64,000 nucleotides of DNA from positions 306,472-370,471 of the forward strand of contig NW_005434614.1 of the NCBI RefSeq assembly GCF_000315625.1. The letters run 5' to 3'. The stretch's first letter is position 1. Each line of letters begins with the position of its first letter. Below, piece by piece: positions 21,010 to 32,201 of the stretch. Under the pieces are notes generated by a model. That model worked only from the letters and a program-made list of their open reading frames with translations. It was not told the origin of the DNA and searched no databases. Position numbers and translations under genes: made by a program. The DNA is from Guillardia theta CCMP2712. Lineage: Eukaryota; Cryptophyceae; Pyrenomonadales; Geminigeraceae.

Positions 21010-23242
21010 ATGGCTCACTCTGCGCTGCGACGCCTTGTGGCTGTGTGGTTGCTGCTTGAGGTAGGAGGAGGATCGGACACTATCCGATGTAACTGGAAAC
21101 CTTCTTTCAGTGATACAGGAGTGGTGAGAAGTGACGAGGTCGGGGCTGTAGAGTTTGACTCCGCAACAGGCATCAAATTTGACAACCATGTTCGGCAACT
21201 ACAATTACAGTGATGCCTTGCCGGTGAAGCTCGATTTCTTCTTTCTCTTCTCCTTTCATCTCATATGTCTTGTCTCTTCTCACTCACTCAGTGTCATCTC
21301 TATTCTCTTCTCTTCTATCCTTTCTTCTGCTCTGCTCTGCTGCTCTTCTCCTCTCTTCTCTTCTCTTCTCTTCTCTTCTCTTCTCTTCTCTTCTCTTCTC
21401 TTCTCTTCTCTTCTCTTCTCTTCTCTTCTCTTCTCTTCTCTTCTCTTCTGACTTCTCACCTCTCTGTTCATCATCTCTCTTCTCACACTCACTTCGACAA
21501 TGTGCAGGACTGCATTCAGGCGTGCGTGAGCTCACTGACCTCAGAGACTTCTCCTGGTCTGTACACGTTCTGATCAGCTGAGAGGGTTGACGTGTCTGCT
21601 AGCCCTGGTCAAAGACGAGTTCATGAAATGCTGTACGAGGATGCGGCAGCAGATCAGCATGGACGACGAGGTTTCGGCAACGTATGAGTGCTGCGTGCAG
21701 TACCGGACGTGGAATGGGATGGGCGAGTCGACCATGGTGGGTGCCGAGGAAGCAAACTTGTGGTATCGTGACTTCTCTTGTCTTTTCTCAGACTTGCTGC
21801 ATGGAAACTAACAGGCTCTTCCGATCCTGGTATGACAGCTCTAACGTGGAAGCAAGGACGTGCGAGGTGGCGTGCAAGACTTGGCCTAACTATGGGGTGG
21901 GGGTCAAGTGCTCGTGCTTGAACTATGTCGGAGGATGCAACGCCGATGGGCCGAAGGACTGTGTTCCCTCCGGCACGTGGAAGTATGCGCAAGGATACGA
22001 GGCGATCGACATGTTCCAACAGTGCTCGGCGGAGGTGTGCAGGTTTCGTCTGCTGGAAGACAAGGTTCGCAACTCGATGTTCTCGTGGATGGTTGGGATA
22101 CTCCGCGCTGGCGTCTTCACCAACTCGACGCTGAGGGAGGAGATAGCGCAGGCACTCCGAGGGCTGGACTCTGACCTCGCGTCCGTCTTCTCCTTCCCCC
22201 TCACCAGAACCACCGATGAGCTCCTGCTGGCTGTGTACGCTTCTGCCTCAGCTGCTCTCCTCCTCCCCGAGACTGTCTTCAGGCTGGATGGACACGTGCA
22301 GGCCTGTCGTCGTCCTGACGACATCTGCCTTTCCACCTGGTGCCACGAGTGCTCCCAGTGGCGCGACGGATCGTTTTCGTGCCCTCCTCAGCCCTGCGAT
22401 CGTCCTCCCCGACTGGTGGAGGTGGGAGGCGTCGTCTTTGACGCTGGGACGGGGCTGAGAGCAGACGCCAAGATCCGAGACGTGATGGTGACGAAGCTGG
22501 ACATGCTTGTGTTCGCTCTGAAGCTGGTTGGATATCAAGTGGACTCCATAGAGGAGATGAAGATGCGGGAAGAAGCTCGGAATGCTTGGCAGCGATCCCT
22601 TCCTCCCTTCCTTCCCAAGAGCGCCTCCCCTGCCATCCCCGCCTTCTCTCCTCGAGAAAGCTCCCTGCCCATCGCTTCCTCCCTCGATCACTTCGAGGAT
22701 CGTCAGTCTCTCCGCTACAAACTCTCGCAGGGCTTCGCAGGTGACGCGCCAGGAGGTCGGGGAGCAGACCCGGGAGGACCGCAGGTGAGGAGGAGGAGGC
22801 CGCTGTGTCGGGCTGGGAGCCTGCACCGACCGGAGGAAGAAGACTACAAGCGCGAGGACTGGAAGATGGAGCTTGACATGTGGTCGGGAAGCGCTCTCGT
22901 TGCTGACGGGTGAGGAGGAGGGAGAGACTTTTAGTTGGCCACTGCCATCATATCAGTCTCAAACTCACGCTGATCACGACAACACCTGTACAATCACAAG
23001 CAATGTCTCATTCTCTCAGAAGAAGTCGGTTCATCGCTTGTTGTCAATCTTGTTTTCATGTTCCATGTTCAGCCTCCCCCCTTCTCTCTCTCCTTCCTAC
23101 TGATGCTCTCTCTCTCTCTTCTTCCTACTGACGCGCATTCTTTTGATCTCCAGCGTTCTCCCTTGGGTAAGAGAATTCAAATCTGCTCGCATCAAGTTCG
23201 AGGAGGAGATGGATTCATTCAGGTCAAAGTTCGAAAGCCTAT
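21010..23242 (+). CDS. Secreted cysteine-rich protein, 6 exons (519 aa), family not recognised
   Basis: Exons 21010..21123, 21170..21223, 21508..21556, 21603..21736, 21792..22909 and 23152..23242 close in phase to 519 residues. The start ATG 21010 gives a signal peptide (SALRRLVAVWLLLEVGGG); an upstream in-frame ATG at 20989 would add seven residues. About twenty cysteines lie in residues 60-320, including ECCVQY, TCCMET, CEVACKTW, CSCLNYVGGC, CHECSQW and CPPQPC. The C-terminal part is less Cys-rich and ends in a charged helix (RIKFEEEMDSFRSKFES). Intron 2 holds a (TTCTC)n array. I know no named domain that fits. Likely secreted or extracellular (inference from the signal peptide and cysteines). 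Confidence 0.62.
21345..21450 (+). repeat. (TTCTC)n pentanucleotide microsatellite in intron
   Basis: About eighteen uninterrupted TTCTC units inside the 284-bp second intron of the secreted Cys-rich gene, with pyrimidines on the sense strand. Confidence 0.9.
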
Positions 23243-23384
23243 AAAAGACCACAGACCAAAATACAAGATCGCTGGCTACAAACAATCCACGAAATCTCCC
23301 CTCCTCCTCCTCCTCCTCAGCGGCGGCGGCGGCGGCGGCGGCGCAGCGTTTTCCATTGAGCGGCCTTCTGATTTCAATCAAGTC

Positions 23385-24676
23385 TCAGTTTTCCTTGAGC
23401 TCGAGCATGTAGAGATCATTCATCCTGCAACAACCGTTATTTCTCCCCACCACATCCCTTCCCTCCTCCCCCTGCCAGCCTCCTGACTCGCTCAAATGTT
23501 CTCTGCTGAACTTCCTTTCCCTTCTTATTCCTTCTCCCCTCTACATCTCCTTCCGCCTTCTCCTCCCCCCCTCCGTGAGCTTCCAAGCTCACCTGGTCGG
23601 GTTCTCGTCATCTCCACTGAGACCTCCGAATAGGATCGCTTTCCCCTCGCTCGCTGACCGAAAGACAATGAGGGTCGAGAGGACAAGGGAAGGAATCAGA
23701 TGAAGGGGAGAGAAGCAGGAAAACGAGTGGAGTAGCGAGGAGGGCGGCACCTGCTGCCATGGCAGTCCAGCCTCTCGGAGGAGGCGCTTCGCTCCCCTCC
23801 TCGGGGGTGGGGACGACAAGTGTCTTGGATGTCGTGTGGATCAGCACGAGGTCGTTGGCGAAGGCTCCTGCTCCCTCATGCCCCCGGTCCTGATGCTCAA
23901 GTCACTTCCTGCTTGTTCGCTGCTGGGGTCAGACTCACCGAAGGGTCCACCTCACCCCCGAAGACGCACGCAAACTGCCCGAGGCAGCAGTCCCCGCACA
24001 CGCTCCTGCCCCTCAGATCTGGCACGCTGATCTCAGTCCAGGCTCTGCTTGACAAGTCGAAGGCGTGTGCGTCGTTCATCTCCTTCCCTGAGAATCCGGC
24101 GACAACAAAGAGCTCCCGTCCTGCATGCAGCAACGAGGCTCCTCCTCTTCCGAGGATCTTGTCGGATGACGGCATCTGCTCCCAGGTCTTCTGCTCCGTG
24201 TCGAACCTGTGCAGGTCGCTCAACCTTCCCGACGTCCCGCATCCTCCGAAGACGTAGAGATCCTTTCCGACGGCAACCATCCTGTGGAAGCTGCGGCAAG
24301 CGGGAGGGCTCCCGCCCTTCGCCTCCACGAGGCTCCAGCGGTTGACGGCGACATCGAACTCGTACATGTCAGCGAGAGGAGCCTCGCTCATTCCAATCCC
24401 CTGCCTTCCCCCGAAGATGTAGATCTTGCTGCCTACCGCCGCTTGCGCGTGCGCGACCCGGGGAGGAGGAACGTCTCCCTCTGCAGCCATCGCCTGCCAC
24501 TTGAGGGGAGAAGCGGAGAGGTCCAGCTTGAAGACGGTCGAGTCGATAGGAGTGCGAGCCACGTGCTCTCCTCCAAAGACGTAAGCGACGTTGTTGATGC
24601 AGCTGATTCCATGGGAGCTTCGCTGTACAGGAGGGTCGATGGCTTCGAGCTTCTTCCAGGTGTAAGATGGCAGCAT
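23385..24676 (-). CDS. Kelch-repeat protein, epithio/nitrile-specifier type (325 aa)
   Basis: Exons 23939..24676, 23751..23889, 23593..23653 and 23385..23424 close in phase to 325 residues, close to plant nitrile/epithiospecifier proteins (~340). Kelch blades are visible: NVAYVFGGEH, KIYIFGGRQG, DLYVFGGCG, LFVVAGFSG, FACVFGGEVDPSDRGHEGAG and ILFGGLSGDDENPTR, ending MNDLYMLELKEN. The EVDPSDRGHEGAG and GLSGDD blocks are typical of that subfamily, which in plants steers glucosinolate breakdown and is iron dependent. Algae lack that pathway as far as I know, so the substrate here is unknown. The start is MLPSYTWKK at 24676; the frame is open further upstream (to 25153), but that part is low-complexity intergenic sequence. 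It is cytosolic, with no signal peptide. Confidence 0.85.
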
Positions 24677-25424
24677 GATGGCACTAGCGTGGAGCTTCGC
24701 GGAGAGTGATGGAATGACTGCGATATGTAAGTGAGCGGAGAAATGATGGAGAGAGAGAGAGCGAAAAAATGGTGAGGAAAGACAAGAGAAGCAGATTGAG
24801 CAGACGACTCCAGGAACGACAACAAATGTGGAGAGACATGAGAGGGGGAAGACGATAGAGGATAGAGGGGGGAAGTGCTGGTGCTGGTGCTGGAGGAGAG
24901 AGAAGTGCCAGGGGGTTTGAATGAAGGGGGACATGAGATGAGGTTGGACGGGACAAGAAGAAAGCAGTATGGTCAGGAGGGGAAGAAAAAAGTGGCAGTG
25001 TGGTGTGATGGAGGAGGACGCGGGGGCGGGATCAGAATGAATGAACGGAAGGAGAGGCGGATGGGATGAAAGGAGAAGATACGAGGGAAGACGATGAGAG
25101 AGAAGGAGTGGTGGAGAAAATGAAGGGAGAGGAACGGAGAGCAGGAGATGCAAGGAAACGAGGGAGGAGAGGAAGCAGGGGAGAGGGGTGGGATGAGAAG
25201 AGGAGGAAGGGATCAGTAGAGGGGTGGGTAGGGGCTGATGATGGGTGGAAGAGGTAGAGGGAGGGGCTGATCGTGGGTCTAGGAGGGAGAGGGGCGGAGA
25301 TTTCGCCTGCTGTCAAGAGGACGCGGAGGCGTGGCCATGGGGGCATAAGTTCTAGGGCAGCGGAAACACCTGGACAGATATAAAGTAGTATCGCAGGACC
25401 AGGAGGATTCGGCATTGACCCGAT
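24677..25424. other. Purine-rich intergenic region
   Basis: This is the upstream flank of the kelch gene: A/G-rich on the plus strand, no supported gene. GGGTGGGTAGGGG lies near 25224 and resembles the GGGTA clusters elsewhere. Confidence 0.5.
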
Positions 25425-25760
25425 TTTGAGCCCGCCTCAGGGCGCGGCACTGGGAGGTCAGGTCCGACGGCGACTGACTCAGTGAGTCCGGCGCGCCGGG
25501 CGAGCCTACTACTAGGCTAGTCGGGCCCGGCCGGGGACCCGTGAGTCGGCGGCGGTCAGTCTCGGCCCCGGGGACCCGGAGGCCGCTAACGCCGGTGAAC
25601 CTGCCCCAGTGCCTCTTCCGACGAGCCTCTCCCTCCCTAGCCGACGGCCGCCGCGGCGCGCCGGGCGTCACAGTGGCCCGGACTGACCGTACTCCCGGGC
25701 CGGGCCGGTGATCGGCCGACACCTTGAACTGAATCTCAATTTGCCGGACACCATCCTGGT
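25425..25760. repeat. GC-rich island 3
   Basis: It contains GCGCGCCGGGCG, CGGGCCCGGCCGGGG and GACTGACTCAGTGAGTC (near-palindromic). It ends about 25 bp before the MORN gene start codon. CTTTGAGTAAA is absent. Confidence 0.45.
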
Positions 25761-25784
25761 TTTTTTCATTCCACATCAACGGCC

Positions 25785-27514
25785 ATGCGACCTCCCTTCA
25801 ATGGCAGGTAGGCGATGGTGGAGATGACAGCGATGATGGAGGTGATGGAGGTGATGGAGGTGATGGAGGTGATGGAGGTGATGGAGGTGAGGATGAAGAG
25901 CATGAGGGCACACGGAAATATATGAAGACAAAATCGAGCTCTGTGTTCATATCAGGTTGAGATTATGCCTTAGTCAGCCTGAGAGCAGAAAAGAAGCTGT
26001 GTAGGATATATCAAACCATCTTTCAAGCACCATATCTGATTCATGCTGGCTGGCTAACATTCATTGTCAAAGAAACTCCTTCAACTTTGACAACGGCTCG
26101 AGTTACGAAGGTCTGATCAAGGAAAGATGTTCTGTTACTCATTACGCTGCAGGAGAATGGCGAAATTTTCTTCCTGATGGCTATGGTACATACATCTGGC
26201 CCAATGGATCGAAGTGAGCTCCTTTTGTAACAAGAAATTGTTCTAATGCTGATGACTTGAAGGTATGTCGGATTCTTTGAAGCTGGTTGTTTTCATGGAG
26301 ATGGCAAGCTTTATGATAGGAATGTATGATAGTCACTGTGGCTTTTCCAAGCACGCCTTGTTTCTCATTTTTGAGGACCGCACAGGGAACATGTTACATG
26401 GGGAAGTTTGAACGAGATGTGCTGCAGGGAAACGGGAATGTCGAGCACTACTCAGGTTCTGCTCTCAATGTTTTTCTGGAGCAACAAGTTTTCTGTAAAT
26501 ATGTGATTCCATCCTGCTCATCGACTCAGGAAATAAGTTTCAAGGAAATTTCCTCAACTCTAGAGCAAATGGATCTGGAAAATACAGCTTTCGCAAGACA
26601 GTGGTGAGTTTGAGAGGAGAGTGGTGTGGTTTTCGATTTGTCTTTCTTCCCTTGCCAATTCGTTGTCACGATGACTCAGGTGGAGGGCGTGTGGGAGAAT
26701 GGTCACTTCTCGACAGCAAGACACGACTCAGAGGGTAGTCATTGAATGCTGAGAGTCGATTTCCTACAGGCCCACTGACATGGTTGCTGCCAGAGACTAG
26801 TCATTCGGCGCAGCCTCCGCAGGCAGCTCAACCGGAGCAAACTGAAGCAGGTATCAGATGCTGGGTTCCAAACATGCAAAAACGCTGAAAACTGTAAAAG
26901 GGGCAGCAGGGGACAACAGAAAGCGGCATTCTTCGGAATGGAAAGGCAAGGGCCTGGCAGGAGTCACTTTCTCCAACATAGTGGGCATGGATGTGAGTGG
27001 CTCAAGGTGGGGTTACGGTATACTGAAGTTCATACCTAGCCTGCAGATATGGGCACACTGGATGTCAAGGTGCTTGAGCCTGTCCCTTTCCTCATCTCCA
27101 TATGACAAGGTGTTGAAGAGTGGAAAACTGGCGCAAAGACGAGCAAAGCCGAAGAGTGGATCTGGTCCACACTTTCCGTTAGTGCAGGCCCATGCTGATC
27201 TCAAGTGACAGACACTCTCGCTGCATCGGAAGCCGAGGAAGCGGAGGTGGCGAGCAGCGACTCACTGACATGATTCTTATGTTATGCCCAGCAGGGTGAG
27301 AACGACAGCGAAGCCTATGGAGAGGAGGGAGCTGTGATGCAGACAGAGGGATCTATGGCAATCTCGGTGACTTTCTCTTCCATTGCCTCCCTCATATCTG
27401 ATTGATGAGGCTTCTTCTGGCAGCTTGCAGACGAAGGAGTTGATGTTCCTCTGCTCGCACCGACCAAATCGACAATATTTCTGAAGCGAAAGGAAAGCAC
27501 AATGCCTTGATACT
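25785..27514 (+). CDS. MORN-repeat protein, about 11 exons
   Basis: MORN repeats often bind phospholipid membranes or act as scaffolds. The first eight exons are firm and in phase: 25785..25807, 26073..26110, 26153..26213, 26263..26323, 26386..26455, 26530..26603, 26680..26734, 26770..26850. They encode MRPPFNGR and then consecutive MORN units: YEGEWRNFLPDGYGTYIWPN, YVGFFEAGCFHGDGKLYDRN, YMGKFERDVLQGNGNVEHYS, FQGNFLNSRANGSGKYSF and VEGVWENGHF. Later exons are less sure; one begins at 26901 (GAAGDNRKR) and ends GMD at 26991. The 3' end reads GENDSEAYGEEG (27295-27360) and LADEGVDVPLLAP (27422-27514), stop TGA at 27512. Intron 1 holds a GGAGGTGAT array. The start is the only ATG that gives phase agreement with exon 2. 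Confidence 0.75.
25835..25895 (+). repeat. 9-bp GGAGGTGAT tandem array in intron 1
   Basis: About six copies of GGAGGTGAT in the first intron of the MORN gene. Confidence 0.85.
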
Positions 27515-27646
27515 GTGACGTAGACATGACATTAAGTTATCATCACAACTGAATTTGAGAAGTTGGTTGTTGAGAGATTGATGATCACAGAATTCTTTTA
27601 ATCAAATCACAAAATGAAACACATATGTACATGCCCTGAAAGAATT

Positions 27647-28033
27647 CTACAATTGAAGAGCTCTCAGGTTGGTCACCACATTTGACGGAGTTTTCCCACA
27701 AAGGGAAGAATCGTTTGAATGCCAGTTATCAAACCTCAAGTTTGCTTCTACCAAACAGGTCGGGGATCGCTCCACAATCCTTCCCGGACCCTTCAGTGCA
27801 AGCAATTCCAACAGATCATCGTCGTTGATTTGAGATTCTTGTTCATCAGCATCACTCGCATAGCAGTCGCGTCCTCTGCTGACAAATTCCTCCCACTCGT
27901 TGCTGGAGTGTCCATAGGAATGAAGAGCACACACGCTCTGCTCGATGCCTTCGGAATCCACGAACTCCATCTCAAAGGCCAAGTCAGAGAGGGAGAGGGA
28001 GTCTTCCTTAGAATAGCCGGTAGCAAATGCCAT
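27647..28033 (-). CDS. Small acidic hypothetical protein (128 aa)
   Basis: Intronless. It starts MAFATGYSKEDSLSLSD. Residue use is protein-like, with an acidic central part (SDADEQESQINDDDLLELLA). No signal peptide, membrane helix or known domain. It faces the MORN gene tail-to-tail with about 130 bp between. The GGGTA-rich region begins just upstream of its start. Confidence 0.5.
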   Translation of the reverse strand: MAFATGYSKEDSLSLSDLAFEMEFVDSEGIEQSVCALHSYGHSSNEWEEFVSRGRDCYASDADEQESQINDDDLLELLALKGPGRIVERSPTCLVEANLRFDNWHSNDSSLCGKTPSNVVTNLRALQL

Positions 28034-29689
28034 GATAAAGTTGAATGAGATCCGAAGAGGAAATGAGTAAGCGCAGAACCAAGTTCAAAGGGTGGTAAAG
28101 AGTAGATGAGCGTGCTCGTGAAGGAGGAGGGGAGACTTGTGAAGGGGAGGGGGCGGAGGCCTAATATAGACGAAGTCCGTGGGGTAAGGTTGACTCTGAC
28201 CCTTGAAAAGGGGGGTGGGGGTGTGTGGGGGGCGAAACACAAAGGTGTAGAGAGAAGGTGTAGGTACGTTGAGGGTGGGGTAATATAAATTAGGGTGGGG
28301 GGTAGGTCCTCCTGAAAGATAGTCCCCTTCTTAGGTAATGCTTGCCAATGTACCGGTTCAAGTTAGGTCAAAAGTACCGGTGAAATTGATTCTTCAACTT
28401 CCTGAATGTTCTCTGCGAAGGTTTACGAGAACAAAGGGGTGGGGGGGGTAATATTTTTACCACCTTCTTTTCAGTTTGAGGGGTGTAGCAAGCAGGCATA
28501 CCAGGATCTTTGCCGGAGAGGGGTGGGGTAGGTGGTTGCAGGCGGTGTAAGATGTTTCAGATGGGGTGGTAAGTTATGAGGTGTAAATCGTTTTGAATTA
28601 CCAAAAGGTTGACTCGTGAACTTGAGTGCGAATGGGGGTGGTATGAAAGTATGGGGTGGGTCTTGTATGTACCAGGTCACATTTGGACTTTCCCAATGTA
28701 CGAATTTTTGTCGATTACTCTCAAGGTAAATCATCCAATCCTTCAAACTGGTACCCGAACTGAACATATTCTGATAACAAGTCACCGAAGGAGCAGGCAA
28801 ATGGGTAGGTGGGGGTCAAGAAATGACCGGTGGAATACAGGCAAATGAAGGGCTGGAAGGATACGACTGGGGCGACTTTAGCACGTGAGGTGAACCATCG
28901 CAAAACCCGAACCTTTCCTTAAAACCTTCTAACAACCCCCGTCACATGTTGAAACTGAATGATTTCAACTTCAGACTTGGGGGAGGCCTCATCGAGGATC
29001 GATCGTTTCATAAGGGAGCTGTCAGCGGAAAGGCTGCAGCCTTGAAGCTGATTACCTACCCCCAGGTACTAAGTTGACCAATGTAAGAGGGTGGGGGTGA
29101 GTATCCGTGACTGATTTGAGTTGGGGGCGAAAGGGGGTGACTGTGGCGAAGAATTTCCGATCAACCCTGATTGATTGCAAAGTTGCTAAGATTGATATCA
29201 TACAATTTGAAACTAAAGAGATGATTTTGATTTTGTTATTATTTATTCACAGAACAAGAATTTATGATCAAAACGACTACTTGAAGTCGTAACTCACAGT
29301 CATAACGATCTTTCTGGGCGAGTGGTCAGAATAGGCTTTGAAGTCAAAACAGAGGGAGGCAGTGATATGACATATCACCTAATGCTCGAGCTATAAGATA
29401 GAGATGGCTAGAGGCAGTCGCAGGATGCCTTTCCTCGACAATCACGTGTCGCCGGTTGACGGTTATCACAAAATTTGAGTCACTGAAACTACAATTTTTC
29501 GTGCAGTCCAGACGCATGAGCCGTCAGCCAATCATGATCGACGTTCTAACGACTGTCTCATTCTGGAGATTACTACACATGTCATCGTGTCACGAGGGCA
29601 TAGATCATCTTTTGCCCGTAGTAATACCGAATGCCACGTGCGGCACTTCGTTGTGCTTCCTTTGCCAACCTTGCTGAGTCAGCACTTCA
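28034..29689. promoter_or_regulatory. Long G-rich intergenic region with GGGGT/TACCGGT motifs
   Basis: No supported gene in 1.6 kb. From 28140 to 28640 the plus strand is rich in GGGGTGGGGTA-type runs (near 28205, 28270, 28295, 28440, 28525). TACCGGT occurs near 28349 and 28374. Further runs lie near 28810 and 29090. From about 29160 the sequence turns AT-rich and holds nothing I can name. Confidence 0.35.
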
Positions 29690-30120
29690 TATCAGCCTTG
29701 TATCACGGATACAAACTCCGTCGCCGTGCCGCTGCCCCGGGCCGGGACTTTGAGTAAATGGCAGGGCCGCCGAGGCCCGGCCCGCCCACGGCCCGTCACT
29801 GCGGCCGTGTGTCAACGTGACTTGGTCCCGGATGATCGGATCGGACGGCCCGGGCAGGGGGCCGTCCAAGTCCCAGTACTGCTACTCTGCTACTAGTGAC
29901 TTGTGTCTACTGTCTACCGTACAGTGTCCGATGATCATTGACTGCAGGCACGGTGCCGTCGCCGGATTGAGCCGTGAGCCTCCAAGCCACATTTTCGGAT
30001 CGGACCGTATCAGACGGTCCGACTACAGATCATCATCGAGTCCCGGCGGTACTTCCGATGTAACGACAACTGAGCAAGCGGCTAGACGACATCTAGATTC
30101 TTCGATCATCACTCTGGTGG
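29690..30120. repeat. GC-rich island 4, overlapping the 3' end of the BTB gene
   Basis: It contains CCCCGGGCCGGGA, GGCCCGGCCCGCC and CGGCCCGGGCAGGGGGCC, and the 11-mer CTTTGAGTAAA at 29748..29758, directly followed by the GC block, as in island 5. ACTGCTACTCTGCTACTAGT at about 29877 is a further AT-richer motif. The right end overlaps the last exon of the BTB gene. Confidence 0.55.
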
Positions 30121-31679
30121 TGTTGATTCGGACTGGTCCAACTTGATGAGAGGAACGATGGCATCTTGAACGTCGCTGCACCGGCATCAGTTTCACTGTT
30201 TTGATAGCAACCAAGTTTGCGTACATCATCAGCCTTGCATCAAGGTTTCTGTACTCTTGGCTCTTGACGATCTCGCCGAACCTTTGGATGATGAAGTCAA
30301 TACACATTGCCTGAGGTCAGGGGATGTCAGAAATTGCATTGAGAGGTAAACAAGACCTTCAAGTCAGGAGCGTCAAATCTATCAGCACATTTCAGGATAT
30401 GAATGACATTTTCCATAGCAATGGAGCTCTTCAAAACGGCTGCACACTGCTGCTTCAGGCCGTATAGCAAGAATCTGTCCGCTAGCATCATCACATCCAT
30501 TGCATCTTCCTGGTCAACAAACACACTGCCAGTGTAGATGAACTGACAGACTTTTCTGAAATGCACAAGAGGAACGTCCTCGAGCACTAGCTCTTTCTTC
30601 TCGCACTCGATCATCCCACTCGTGAACATCGAGCGCAAGTGTGGGCAGCGCGCGTACAAGATGGCCTTATGAACATGAAGCTTATTGCCTTCCACAATGA
30701 GAGTGAAGTCGCTCATGGTCGGGTCTTCGGACAAACGGAGCAGATCCGACTCAAGTTGCATGCTGTTGCTGGTTCTGATCGCATCGGCTTTCAAGATCGT
30801 CACGTCAAACCTTTGGCTGGCGCCCTGGAACTGGAGGGCATTAGAACATTTCTTCCTCTTGGTACCAACCTCGGAATCTTCCAGCTCCGCATGCAAGAAA
30901 ATGCCTGTAGCGGGAGTCTGGAAGGAGAACTCAATCTCCGCCATGCCGCTCGTCATGTAGGGCTCGTGATGCAGCGTCAGCTCTGGCACTTCGACGTCGT
31001 TCGCTAACTCGAAGGCGTCCCAGGAAGTAACGCTGGTCAAACTTGAGTTGGCAACGTAGAAACAGTCCAGCCTATCCATGTCCTCATCTTCGAAAGGAAT
31101 GCCCCCAAACAACAGGTCTCCGTCCACCAGGAAATCGTACTTACGATCATTCCAGTCAATGTTGAATCTAATGTTGTACCACCTATCGGCTTCACCCGTG
31201 AAATGCAAATCGTTGAAGTTGTCGGGAAGAAGTGTCGCATCGAGACCAAAATGTCCCCCTTGGCCCATTATGAACAGCAACATGATTTTGCCTTTGTGGT
31301 TCCTGAAGAATATGATGCCAGTCTCTTCATCGATAGTGTTTGTTTTGCAGTAGAACGAGACGTAAGTGGGTTTGATACCGTCGAGTTCACGACTTAAGCA
31401 CTTCTTCCAGTTGTAATCGACAGTGGCATGTCCTGTCCCACCCATGATCGTCATACATCGTCGGTTTCCTAGCTTTCCTTGCCCTTCGTCCTTGCTAGTT
31501 ACGGAGACCTGCACCTCCTCGCCCTTGCAACCAGGACCTTTGGCCCATTCCCCCAACGAGCCGTCCTCGAAGTCATCGTACACGAGATGCTTGTAGGCCT
31601 TCACTGTGAGCTTCCCTTGAGCCTCTCGGTCCACCTCCTTCCTCTCGTTCCTTGCCACCACTCTTAGCTTCTCCGCCAT
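30023..31679 (-). CDS. LamG-like, BTB and BACK domain protein (536 aa)
   Basis: Two exons (30357..31679 and 30023..30310) close in phase to 536 residues. Residues ~25-210 read as a jelly-roll/LamG-like fold (VYDDFEDGSLGEWAKG, then TYVSFYCKTN, ADRWYNIRFNIDW, YDFLVDGDLLFG). The BTB domain at ~335-440 has the pattern SDFTLIVEG, LHVHKAILYARCPHLRSMF, then FIYTGSV. A BACK-like region follows (LADRFLLYGLKQQCAAVL). BTB proteins commonly dimerise and bridge substrates to CUL3 ubiquitin ligase; the partner here is unknown. The last ~60 residues are encoded inside GC-rich island 4, so the natural end may be earlier. I chose MAEKLRVVA at 31679; an in-frame ATG at 31718 is possible. Confidence 0.82.
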
Positions 31680-31699
31680 CCTAGCGCTCACTGTCCGAG

Positions 31700-32201
31700 C
31701 GCTCTCCCACCACAGCATGACAACGGCACCTTCGGGATGACTGTCCCACTATCTCGTATTGGATATCCACCCCCACCCTCCATATTGTTCCGAACCCCTT
31801 GTCAAATTACCCCTACCCATAAATCAAACTCAAAATACGCTAGAAGTACCCGGTAATTCTCTATGCCTTCTGTATGTACCCTCCTGGTATCCTCATACCT
31901 ATGCATACCACCCCTCCCTTTCGAAGCAGGACTTTCGGGGAACCATCCATGGTGTTTTCTGGTAGCGCAAGAGACTAAGACGGAAGGGGGGGGAGGGAAG
32001 AGGAGGGAGCAGGAGCGAAACGTGGATGATGACAAGTAGAAGACATGATGACGATAGACGTCGCTCGTTCTACATGTGTACTCTACCATGAAACTCCCAT
32101 GTTCCTTTCTTTTTAGCTCAGCTTCTGACGCCGTCGTATTCCAGGATGGTACGCTAATTAGATCAAGTGCTTTGCAGTTCTACCAAACTCACCAGCCTTG
32201 A
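31700..32201. promoter_or_regulatory. Divergent promoter region of BTB and GT8 genes
   Basis: It contains CACCCCCACCCTCC near 31767 and TTACCCCTACCCATAAA near 31807, less than 150 bp from the BTB start, and further C-runs before the GT8 start at 32202. No gene. Confidence 0.35.

Noticed and set aside
24677-25153. In-frame upstream extension of the kelch ORF
   Set aside because: Low-complexity Ser/Leu/Pro sequence over a purine-rich flank; kelch blade 1 starts right after MLPSYTWKK.
28034-29689. Several 60-110 codon ORFs
   Set aside because: They overlap G-runs, have odd composition and no splice partners; region treated as intergenic.
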